5,366 bases of DNA, from contig JAHZAR010000016.1 in assembly GCA_019423835.1 (NCBI GenBank), positions 18,831 to 24,196 of the forward strand, written 5' to 3'. Source of the stretch: Clostridiales bacterium. Its GTDB lineage: Bacteria; Bacillota; Clostridia; Lachnospirales; Lachnospiraceae. Positions 1-5,284 of the stretch are shown here, piece after piece; the first letter of the stretch is position 1; the number at the start of each line of letters is the position of its first letter. The notes under the pieces were generated by a model, which was not told where the DNA came from, searched no databases, and saw nothing but the letters and a program-made list of their open reading frames with translations. Both the position numbers and the translations under genes were made by a program.

Positions 1-577
1 CCTGTCTCAGAGGGGAAACCTCCCTCGTCATATCCCGGCTGTCGCGGTCAATAATATCCTGTTCCACAGCGTCCAGGCTGCACTCTTCTCCCTTCTCCAA
101 AAGCTCCCTGTACCGTCTCTCTGCCCTAACACGGCTGGAAGCCGTCAGGTAGATCTTGAGATCCGCATAGGGCAGCACACAGGTCCCTATGTCGCGCCCG
201 TCCATGACCACATCCTTTCTGGCCGCCAGCTCCCGCTGAAGCTCCACCAGCTTTTCCCGCACAGGCTTATATCCGGAAATTGCCGAGGCCATATTTCCTA
301 CCTCCTCTGTGCGGATCAGTCCCGTGACATTCTCCCCGTTTAACAGGAGCTGCTGAAGCCCATCCCTGTATTCCAAAGAAACAGAAACCTGTCCGCAGGC
401 TGCTGTCACGGCTGCCTCATCCTGCGGATCTATCCCCGCGCGGAGCACGGCAAGTGCCATGGCCCTGTACATGGCCCCTGTATCTACATAAATATATCCC
501 ATTTCTTTTGCAAGCGCCTTCGCCACGGTACTTTTTCCAGCCCCTGCCGGACCGTCAATCGCTATATTGATCGGCAT
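1..577 (-). CDS. cmk: Cytidylate kinase (CMP/dCMP kinase), 3' end cut off by the window edge
   Basis: The enzyme phosphorylates CMP and dCMP with ATP to give CDP and dCDP in the cytoplasm, recycling pyrimidine nucleotides for RNA, DNA and phospholipid synthesis. The 192 visible codons contain the family landmarks in order: the P-loop GPAGAGKST at residues 9-17, DTGAMYR at 32-38, DGRDIGT at 126-132, an arginine-rich lid (RAERRYREL, from 151), and RDSRDMTREVSPL near 178-190. Bacterial enzymes are usually about 215-230 residues, so only a short C-terminus is missing. The ATG at 575-577 is preceded by AGGAGG with 7 bases between, which fixes the start. It follows a 207-bp gap with its own likely promoter and a palindromic leader, so it is probably not simply the last gene of the upstream operon. 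The visible frame is uninterrupted and the motifs are intact. Identification is near certain. Confidence 0.97.
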   Translation of the reverse strand, partial: MPINIAIDGPAGAGKSTVAKALAKEMGYIYVDTGAMYRAMALAVLRAGIDPQDEAAVTAACGQVSVSLEYRDGLQQLLLNGENVTGLIRTEEVGNMASAISGYKPVREKLVELQRELAARKDVVMDGRDIGTCVLPYADLKIYLTASSRVRAERRYRELLEKGEECSLDAVEQDIIDRDSRDMTREVSPLRQ

Positions 578-584
578 TTTGATT

Positions 585-590
585 CCTCCT
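585..590 (-). promoter_or_regulatory. Ribosome binding site of cmk
   Basis: AGGAGG on the minus strand lies 7 bases before the cmk ATG. It is a full consensus Shine-Dalgarno sequence at optimal distance and supports the start at 577. Confidence 0.85.
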
Positions 591-642
591 GATTCCCGGC
601 TTCCGGCCGTTCCTGCACTGCCGTCCTCCGGATATTTATAGA

Positions 643-667
643 GCAGGCCTGTTCAGAACAGGCCTGC
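643..667 (-). repeat. Perfect inverted repeat (12-bp arms, 1-bp centre) in the predicted cmk leader
   Basis: The left arm GCAGGCCTGTTC (643-654) and right arm GAACAGGCCTGC (656-667) are exact reverse complements around a single base. As RNA this would fold into a GC-rich hairpin with a small loop. It lies about 45 bases downstream of the predicted start of transcription and 66 bases upstream of the cmk ATG, so it would be in the 5' leader. On the minus strand it is followed by TCTATAAATAT, which is not a proper U-run, and the plus-strand flank is also not T-rich. It is therefore a poor intrinsic terminator. It could be a weak terminator or attenuator, an RNA-stabilising hairpin, or the two-fold symmetric operator of a dimeric DNA-binding protein. 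The symmetry is certain; the function is not. Confidence 0.7.
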
Positions 668-719
668 AGACCGCTTCTGCTGTCTCTCGTTCCGGGACTG
701 AAATACCATCCCGCTGTAC

Positions 720-748
720 ATTATATCTGAATTGGGCCGTCTGTGCAA
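720..748 (-). promoter_or_regulatory. Likely sigma-A promoter of cmk (TTGCAC - 17 bp - TATAAT)
   Basis: On the minus strand a perfect -10 box TATAAT (720-725) is separated by exactly 17 bp from TTGCAC (743-748), which keeps the TTG of the -35 consensus. An AT-rich stretch lies just upstream. Transcription would start near 713, giving cmk a leader of about 135 bases that contains the palindrome at 643-667. The site lies downstream of the SHOCT gene stop, in non-coding DNA, where a promoter for cmk is expected. Confidence 0.65.
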
Positions 749-784
749 TTGCTAATTCACTCTCCGTTTCTATTTGTCCCCGAA

Positions 785-1195
785 TCAGAGCTCCCGCAGT
801 ATCTCTTTTCTCTTTTCCTCGTATTCTTCCTCTGTAATCATTCCGGCTTTATAAAGCTCTCCGGCTGCCTTCAGTCTCAGTTCGATGCTGTCTTTCAGCT
901 CTGATACCGAGGCCTCGCCATCAGCAGCCTGTCTGCCGTCCTTTGCTGCGCTGCTGCTCCTCTCTGAATTTTGTACTGTATCATCTATCACGATCTCATG
1001 AGATGCAGCTCCCTTATCTGTAAATGCATTCACCCCATTCATTACTGTGATGACACCTGCCATAGCCGTCCAGAATATACCAAACAGTCCTGCCGCCGGT
1101 ATCACGATAAAAATTCCAATCAGGCAAAACATGAGCCCGGCGAAAAAACCAGCCGCTGACTGGGCCTTTCCAGGTCTTATTTTTATCTTTTTCAT
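785..1195 (-). CDS. Small two-helix membrane protein with C-terminal SHOCT motif
   Basis: This is a 136-residue protein of unknown function. Residues 14-33 and about 36-57 are hydrophobic and probably form a membrane hairpin. A Ser/Ala/Asp-rich, low-complexity linker covers about 60-100. The C-terminus (about 106-136) reads ELYKAGMITEEEYEEKRKEI, a clear match to the short SHOCT domain, a roughly 30-residue motif common at protein ends and thought to mediate oligomerisation. The start at 1195 (MKKIKIRPGK) is chosen because GGGAGG lies 5 bases upstream. A start at 1237, adding 14 residues, is possible but has only a G-run 3 bases from its ATG. It follows the M13 peptidase gene by 111 bp on the same strand with no obvious terminator between, so co-transcription is likely. 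No terminator is visible after its stop. The SHOCT call is firm; the function is unknown. Confidence 0.85.
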   Translation of the reverse strand: MKKIKIRPGKAQSAAGFFAGLMFCLIGIFIVIPAAGLFGIFWTAMAGVITVMNGVNAFTDKGAASHEIVIDDTVQNSERSSSAAKDGRQAADGEASVSELKDSIELRLKAAGELYKAGMITEEEYEEKRKEILREL

Positions 1196-1200
1196 AGGAA

Positions 1201-1206
1201 CCTCCC
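1201..1206 (-). promoter_or_regulatory. Ribosome binding site choosing the 1195 start of the SHOCT protein
   Basis: GGGAGG on the minus strand is 5 bases before the ATG at 1193-1195. It is better placed than the G-run before the upstream in-frame ATG at 1237, so it favours the shorter, 136-residue product. Confidence 0.6.
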
Positions 1207-1306
1207 TTTCTTCTGTGCACACATTTCTGACTGCCATCGTCCCCCTTGCTGACTGCCCGCATACACCTGGCTGAAGAAGCTGGTTCTATATATTTCCGGC
1301 AAATAT

Positions 1307-3391
1307 TTACCAGATTTCCGGCATTTGCTCCTGAAACATTCCATCTCCCTGCGTGATATTGTAGAGGTCACGGAACTCCTGCTGCGCTGAGAGCACAGCA
1401 TTTACACGTATTTTTGAGGGCGCATGTACATCTAAAGCCATCAGCATGGCAGAATATTCCTCGCGTTCTTTGGAAGCCCAGACCGTTGCATAGGACTTAT
1501 AGAGCTTTTTCAAATCGCAGCCCTCCGACTCTGCTATCTCCGTTATGCAGGAAACTCCGCCAAGATCCGCAATATTTTCCGTTACCGTCTGCTCGCCATT
1601 GACCGTTCTTCCATTCACCTCCATGCCGTCATAGTAGGAAATAACCTCCCCTGCCAGCGCCTGAAATTTTTCTTTATCCGCGGCTGTCCACCAGTCCCGC
1701 AGATTTCCATTTTCATCAAACAGCGCCCCGCTTGTATCAAAGGCATGGGTGATCTCATGACCGATGACAGTGCCAATTCCTCCCAGATTTTCCTCAATGG
1801 AAGCGTCCGGATCATAGATCGGATCCTGCAGGATACCTGCGAGTATATTTATGCTGTTATTCTGCGGATTATAGTATGCGTTCACAGTCTGAGGAGTATC
1901 AGGCCATAAGGCTCGGTCCACAGGTTCCTCCTTAGCCGCAAAACTGTAATCCGATGCAGCCTTTGCAGCCCTCATATAATTGTCTATATAAAGGCCTCCA
2001 TCCTCAGGGGCTGCCAGAATCAGTTCGTACCTGTCCTGAGGCCAGCTGTCGGGATGGCCGACTCGCACATCAAGCTCTGCAAGCTTGTTCTTTGCCTCTG
2101 CTTTTGTGGCATCACTCATCCAGTCAAGTGCTTCGATGCGCCTGTCAAAGGTCTCGATAACCTGATCGATTATTCTGCTGACATCTTCTGTCGTCTCTTC
2201 AGAATACCAATTCTCACAGTACAGCCTTCCGCACTCAAATCCGAGCAGTCTCTGGATATCCACAATAAGCATCTCCTCAAAGGGGCTGCTCTCCTCCGTT
2301 CCTGCGGCTGCCATCTGATATTCTGCAACAGCATCGTAGCTGTCCATATCAATATATGAGCTGAGATCTTTGTGGACGCAGAGTTTCACGTATTTCTTCA
2401 GCAGCGAAAGATTCTCCTCCGTGAGAAGTGAGCCCATCAGCTTCACCTTCTCAAGCTCCGATACAATCACCCGGTCATCTCCCTTGACTCCATATATCTC
2501 CTCCACCATCTCCGAAGAAATATTTCCCGAAAAGAGTTCCTCGAGCTCTGATACTGTATAGACATTGTAGGTCTTTTCAGGCTCATAGAGCTCTGACTGT
2601 GAGAGGGCCTTTTGGGCAAGCGTTTTCATGAACGCGGCTATGGTTTTTGCAGTCTCTCCTGCTTCCTTCTCAGAGTATCCCTCGATCACACAGAATTTCT
2701 TCAGCAGTTCCTCAAAGGCAGCAGTCATCTTCTGGTTGGATTCATCATCAGAGAACCAGATCTCCTTATTAAGCCCATGATCTCCTGCATCGGCACTGAG
2801 GATTCTGGCAGAAGAATCTTCATAGTCCGTACCGACATACAACCCGAAAACGGAATACAGGCCATAATCTCTGTTAAACTGCATGCATGTGCCCATGAGC
2901 TCCTCAACGCTGTCCGCAGCGTCCACTTCATCGAAGAATGAGGAGACAATCTCCCCAAATCCGCCCCTGTCTCTTGCAGTCTTATCCATACCTGTCAGAT
3001 ACATTGCGCGGACATTGCTCTCATCACTGCCCTCTTCAGTCTCACTCTCCTCAGAGACATTTCTTATCATCTCTGTTATCCTCTCATCGACGCGATCCTG
3101 CAGAATGCTGAACCAGTTCTTCACACTTTCATCAGGCTCAATCTCCCAGCTGTCAATGAGTTCTCTGTTGATCGCCTCATAATAATCATCTTTCTCCGAA
3201 GCCTGTGCTGCCTGAGCCTCTCCCTCTGACGCCCCAGCAGAAATCCCTGCCTCCGATTCGGCCTGAGCCGTCTGTATTTGCGCAGAATCCTTATTATCTC
3301 CTGCCCCGCAGGCTGTGAGGGTCATTGAAAGCACAGCTGTCAATGAAAGGAATATTCTCGTCATCCTTCTGCCGTTAAAATAGTTTCTCAT
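1307..3391 (-). CDS. M13 family (neprilysin/PepO-like) zinc metallopeptidase, lipoprotein
   Basis: This is a 694-residue endopeptidase of family M13, expected to cut short peptides outside the cell while anchored to the outer face of the membrane. The N-terminus is a lipoprotein signal: basic start, hydrophobic core and lipobox L25-T-A-C28. A low-complexity Ala/Glu/Ser tether covers about 30-68. An M13 N-terminal domain spans about 70-450. The catalytic domain then shows NAYY (504-507), a substrate-binding motif; the zinc site HEITH (545-549, ligands H545 and H549, catalytic E546) followed by AFD; and ENIADLGG with E605 as third zinc ligand. H656 and R662 in DVHAPSKIRVN match the transition-state and carboxylate-binding residues of the family, and the protein ends in the typical IW. 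Length is normal for M13, and all key residues are present, so it should be active. The start ATG has AGGAG 13 bases upstream, rather far; an in-frame TGA upstream rules out a longer protein. Confidence 0.96.
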   Translation of the reverse strand: MRNYFNGRRMTRIFLSLTAVLSMTLTACGAGDNKDSAQIQTAQAESEAGISAGASEGEAQAAQASEKDDYYEAINRELIDSWEIEPDESVKNWFSILQDRVDERITEMIRNVSEESETEEGSDESNVRAMYLTGMDKTARDRGGFGEIVSSFFDEVDAADSVEELMGTCMQFNRDYGLYSVFGLYVGTDYEDSSARILSADAGDHGLNKEIWFSDDESNQKMTAAFEELLKKFCVIEGYSEKEAGETAKTIAAFMKTLAQKALSQSELYEPEKTYNVYTVSELEELFSGNISSEMVEEIYGVKGDDRVIVSELEKVKLMGSLLTEENLSLLKKYVKLCVHKDLSSYIDMDSYDAVAEYQMAAAGTEESSPFEEMLIVDIQRLLGFECGRLYCENWYSEETTEDVSRIIDQVIETFDRRIEALDWMSDATKAEAKNKLAELDVRVGHPDSWPQDRYELILAAPEDGGLYIDNYMRAAKAASDYSFAAKEEPVDRALWPDTPQTVNAYYNPQNNSINILAGILQDPIYDPDASIEENLGGIGTVIGHEITHAFDTSGALFDENGNLRDWWTAADKEKFQALAGEVISYYDGMEVNGRTVNGEQTVTENIADLGGVSCITEIAESEGCDLKKLYKSYATVWASKEREEYSAMLMALDVHAPSKIRVNAVLSAQQEFRDLYNITQGDGMFQEQMPEIW

Positions 3392-3404
3392 AAGTTTGCT
3401 TCAT

Positions 3405-3409
3405 CTCCT
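3405..3409 (-). promoter_or_regulatory. Distant ribosome binding site of the M13 peptidase
   Basis: AGGAG on the minus strand is 13 bases before the ATG at 3389-3391, longer than the usual 5-10. The only nearby alternative is the ATG at codon 10 (3362-3364), which directly abuts AGAAGG and would shorten the basic start of the signal peptide. The 3391 start is kept. Confidence 0.45.
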
Positions 3410-3418
3410 GTCATTTTT

Positions 3419-3427
3419 ATTATCCCA
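3419..3427 (-). promoter_or_regulatory. Possible extended -10 promoter of the M13 peptidase
   Basis: The minus strand reads TGGGATAAT: a -10-like GATAAT (5 of 6 to consensus) preceded by TGn, the extended -10 element. No good -35 box lies 16-18 bp upstream. Transcription would start near 3412, leaving a short leader of about 20 bases that still includes the AGGAG at 3405-3409. The site is in the 65-bp gap after the upstream gene. Without a -35 the call is tentative. Confidence 0.25.
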
Positions 3428-3456
3428 ACACTTTCTTCAGCTATCCCCTGTTCTGA

Positions 3457-3900
3457 TTATGATTCCGATAATTTCCAGAACAATCCCTCTGATTCTGCAA
3501 TCCGCTTCAGGAGACGGCACATTTTTCCGGATGGATGATAAACGGTCAGATTCAGGCAGTCCCCATCAACAGTCAAAAGTGACCTTTCAGTGGGAAACAC
3601 ACAGTTTAATGTGCCGGAGCGGTTTCCCATAATCTGAGAAACTGCCTGATTAATCTGCTCCGGTTTGGGGCGGTCAATCCATCCATTCCATAAAATCACA
3701 ATATGGCAGTAGCACATAATTTTCAGAATTACAGCCACGAACCGTTCCCTGAACCAAATATACTGTTTCCTGTTCAGCAGATAATGTTCCACCTCCCAGA
3801 ATTGCCCTTCCGCGTCTGAAGGCACTGTTTCAGGCAGATAATCAATGATGTAGCATTCTTTTTCCAGAAGCTCGTCGACCAGTTGCGTATAATCCTGCAT
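3457..3900 (-). CDS. Conserved-looking hypothetical protein, 147 residues
   Basis: I cannot name a family for this protein with confidence. It is probably soluble: there is no signal peptide, though residues 53-71 (FVAVILKIMCYCHIVILW) are strongly hydrophobic and could be a buried core or a membrane segment. Visible features are CYIIDYLPETVP (16-27), an aromatic-rich stretch to about 50, NGWIDRPKPEQINQAV (72-87), and a C-terminal half with short beta-like runs (SLLTVDGDCLNLTVYHP, 107-123) and a helix ending in ESEGLFWKL. The frame is open a further 26 codons upstream to an ATG at 3978, but the start at 3900 is preferred because AGGAGGTG lies 10 bases before it and the 3978 ATG has no Shine-Dalgarno sequence. 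It follows the disrupted 4056-4485 gene on the same strand and precedes the M13 peptidase by 65 bp, so it may close an operon. Real gene: likely; function: unknown. Confidence 0.8.
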   Translation of the reverse strand: MQDYTQLVDELLEKECYIIDYLPETVPSDAEGQFWEVEHYLLNRKQYIWFRERFVAVILKIMCYCHIVILWNGWIDRPKPEQINQAVSQIMGNRSGTLNCVFPTERSLLTVDGDCLNLTVYHPSGKMCRLLKRIAESEGLFWKLSES

Positions 3901-4046
3901 CTGTTTTTCCCACCTCCTGTATCCCTGATGATTCCGTTCCGTGCCGGTCGAGCACTGTTCTTTTTCACCGGCATCCATTCATCATACGCCGACGCATGGC
4001 AGTATTCCATCTGTATAGAGGAAAACATACCCGGGCTCTTTTTCAT
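3774..4046 (-). CDS. Doubtful 90-codon ORF opened by a very strong ribosome binding site
   Basis: The ATG at 4044-4046 has AGGAGG five bases upstream, and that site overlaps the stop of the preceding gene, a layout typical of translational coupling. The encoded start is MKKSPGMFSSIQMEYCHASA. The frame stays open to 3774, but its last 42 codons overlap the 147-residue gene starting at 3900 in another frame, which is the better-supported reading there. The product has no recognisable domain. The +2 frame over the same bases reads EPGYVFLYTDGILPCVGV before two stops, which looks equally protein-like. The signal may therefore be the start of a real small gene, a decayed gene with a frameshift after its first codons, or a short leader peptide. 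Only the strong initiation signal is clear. Confidence 0.25.
   Translation of the reverse strand: MKKSPGMFSSIQMEYCHASAYDEWMPVKKNSARPARNGIIRDTGGGKNRCRIIRNWSTSFWKKNATSLIICLKQCLQTRKGNSGRWNIIC
3911..3918 (-). promoter_or_regulatory. Ribosome binding site fixing the 3900 start
   Basis: AGGAGGTG on the minus strand, an extended consensus Shine-Dalgarno sequence, lies 10 bases before the ATG at 3898-3900. It decides the start of the 147-residue protein against the upstream in-frame ATG at 3978. Confidence 0.75.
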
Positions 4047-4051
4047 GCGCT

Positions 4052-4057
4052 CCTCCT
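4052..4057 (-). promoter_or_regulatory. Strong ribosome binding site overlapping the stop of the upstream gene
   Basis: AGGAGG on the minus strand shares two bases with the TAG stop at 4056-4058 and is followed after 5 bases by an ATG (4044-4046). Such stop/Shine-Dalgarno overlap normally couples translation of two genes, yet the ORF it serves is doubtful. Confidence 0.6.
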
Positions 4058-4485
4058 ATTTTCCCTCCAGATCTTCTGAAAAGAAAATCCCCTCCGCCAA
4101 ATTGATGAACATGTCCTGTTCTCTTATCACATGAGCCTTTCCTTTCCACCAGACCGTATCCCGATTCGCAGAGACGGCTATTGTACGTCCATTTTTCATA
4201 TGATAGACAATGGTAATTACCGGATCCTCTGTACCGTCTGCCTCTTCCAGAAGGGAATATCTCAGAAACCCCGTCAGCTTAACAGCCAGTTCTATCTGCT
4301 TCCGATCCGTAATCTCTTTTTCTTCATCGGCAGCATCCCGATATAAGATCGTGACTTTCTTCGGCCTTTGGCACGCCTATAAGGTACATTCCTCCATAAA
4401 GGATCTCCGCCCCCAGCAGCAGCAAGGCTGCTGCACCTGTCTGGACCAGAAACCTCACGATATATTTTCCATATTTATTTTTCAT
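4056..4485 (-). pseudogene. Frameshifted single-TM protein of unknown function (about 142 residues if corrected)
   Basis: The ATG at 4483-4485 has GAGG 8 bases upstream and starts MKNKYGKYIVRFLVQTGAAA, a basic start followed by one membrane helix (about 9-29) and YGGMYLIGVPK. This frame stops after 53 codons (TGA at 4324-4326). The frame one base over carries on with a convincing protein: KKVTILYRDAADEEKEITD, then RKQIELAVKLTGFLRYSLLE, ITIVYHMKNGRTIAVSANRD, and TVWWKGKAHVIREQDMFINL, ending in a TAG at 4056-4058. That second frame has a stop just upstream (TAG at 4377-4379) and no good start codon, so it cannot be a separate gene. Removing one base near 4365 (the GG in AAGGCC) gives one continuous reading, IGVPKPKKVTILYRD, and the full 430-base span is 3 x 143 + 1. 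The protein would sit in the membrane with a soluble domain, probably extracytoplasmic. It starts 33 bp after the lipoprotein gene, so the two look co-transcribed. Whether the frameshift is a real mutation or an assembly error cannot be told here. Confidence 0.75.
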
Positions 4486-4518
4486 TTTCACTTCCTCTGG
4501 ATGCCTTCCTGTTTTCCA

Positions 4519-5013
4519 TCAGGTATCCATTTTACAAAGATACAGCTTTTCTGCAGCGGCATCATAAAGGCCCAGGGTAAAGTTAAAAGACGCTCTGTGC
4601 AGGATATCTGGTCCTGTCGCTTTTCCGTCCTCTGTCTGCCTGTCAATAAGCAGATAATACCCGTCTTTTATCTCCGGAAGCAATGGTTCTCCATCTTCAT
4701 CTATAAGATATGGGCCTATCTTCACATTCTTATCTCCCGTGCCGTATACGAGTGTCCGTACTGTATCGTCCAGCGGAAACGGCTTCCAATTTCCCGCAGC
4801 GCTTATCTGCTCAGGGATACCTGTATCTGCACAGTCCAGAATGATAACTGCCGTTCCGTCTCCGTGAAATCCCCCATGAGTATCCATATCAGAAATGACT
4901 TCTGCCGAGGAAACATCTACTCCCAGATCTTCTGATATAATGTCCTGATCTGTCCGGGTTCTGCATGCAGTAAGGGCAATCATAGACAGCACGATTAAAA
5001 CTGCCTTCTTCAT
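4519..5013 (-). CDS. Lipoprotein of unknown function with a conserved-looking DTHGGFHGDG segment
   Basis: This is a 164-residue predicted lipoprotein. The signal MKKAVLIVLSMIALTAC ends in a lipobox (L14-T-A-C17), so the mature protein would be lipid-anchored on the outer face of the membrane. The mature part contains DLGVDVSSAEVISDMDTHGG followed by FHGDGTAVIILD, then NWKPFPLDDTVRTLVYG, DGYYLLIDRQ, and a C-terminal run ILHRASFNFTLGLYDAAAEK ending LYLCKMDT. It resembles proteins I associate with Clostridia and annotated only as hypothetical; that is recall, not a search. The frame is open 22 codons further up to an ATG at 5079, but the start at 5013 begins the signal peptide and has AAGGAG 12 bases upstream. 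The adjoining membrane-protein frame runs past this start, and another frame ends in a TGA overlapping this ATG (ATGA). No catalytic motif is evident. Confidence 0.85.
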   Translation of the reverse strand: MKKAVLIVLSMIALTACRTRTDQDIISEDLGVDVSSAEVISDMDTHGGFHGDGTAVIILDCADTGIPEQISAAGNWKPFPLDDTVRTLVYGTGDKNVKIGPYLIDEDGEPLLPEIKDGYYLLIDRQTEDGKATGPDILHRASFNFTLGLYDAAAEKLYLCKMDT

Positions 5014-5284
5014 AGCTTTTTCTTTCTCCTTCTTCCCCTGTTTCTGTTCTGCCAATAGAAATTTCTCCATTCCCGCCAATCCTTTTTTCTATGTATCTCC
5101 GATACCTGTCCGAAGTCTCCCAGTCAGACGGTTCTGCCTGATCCGCATTCCGGATCTGAAAGGCCAGATTCCAGCAAAACGGCTCGTCCGCAAATAAAAT
5201 GAAAATCGCTGTAGCCATGCAGGCAAATACACCGTAAAACCATGCATGCCAGTCCCCTTTACGGGTCAGCTCAGGACCAGCCAT
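4889..5284 (-). pseudogene. Membrane protein with AEPSDWE motif, probably a disrupted gene
   Basis: From an ATG at 5282-5284 this frame gives MAGPELTRKGDWHAWFYGVF, a hydrophobic helix (about 15-32), then FCWNLAFQIRNADQAEPSDW (residues 36-55). The helix followed by an (A)EPSD motif resembles small membrane proteins of the DUF6199 type; this is recognition by eye. In such proteins I would expect another membrane helix after EPSD, but here the sequence becomes polar and glycine/glutamate-rich (RYIEKRIGGNGEIS). The frame stays open to 4889 only by running about 125 bp into the lipoprotein gene out of frame, which is unlikely to be native. Other frames in the stretch end earlier: one soon after EPSD (TAG at 5087-5089), another at a TGA overlapping the lipoprotein ATG (5010-5012). 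The true 3' end has probably been lost or frameshifted. A weak AAGGA precedes the ATG by 10 bases. The real protein may begin further upstream, beyond the window. Confidence 0.45.

Noticed and set aside
643..667. Palindrome as an intrinsic terminator of the SHOCT gene
   Set aside because: Neither strand has a run of T after the stem, and the structure lies downstream of a good promoter rather than next to the SHOCT stop. A weak terminator role is not excluded.
1014..1262. An 82-codon minus-strand ORF overlapping the SHOCT gene
   Set aside because: It is the other-frame shadow of the SHOCT protein gene and has no domain or compositional support.
2054..2941. Several plus-strand ORFs of 60-110 codons inside the M13 gene
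   Set aside because: They are antisense to a confidently identified peptidase and encode low-complexity, Ser/Cys-rich sequence with no start signals of note.
3901..3978. Upstream start at 3978 for the 147-residue protein
   Set aside because: It has no ribosome binding site and the added 26 residues are polar and unlike the rest, while a full AGGAGGTG precedes the 3900 start.
4324..4485. The 53-codon ORF as a complete small membrane protein
   Set aside because: Its last dozen residues (ESHDLISGCCR) look unnatural, and the adjacent frame continues a convincing protein without any start of its own, so a frameshifted longer gene explains both.
4210..4935. A 241-codon plus-strand ORF
   Set aside because: It lies antisense to the lipoprotein and the frameshifted gene, has no Shine-Dalgarno sequence before its ATG, and its Ser/Cys/Arg-rich product shows no domain. 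It is the complement shadow of real minus-strand coding sequence.
5014..5079. Upstream start at 5079 for the lipoprotein
   Set aside because: It would put 22 mostly charged residues ahead of a complete lipoprotein signal peptide, which would block its function; the 5013 start has AAGGAG upstream.
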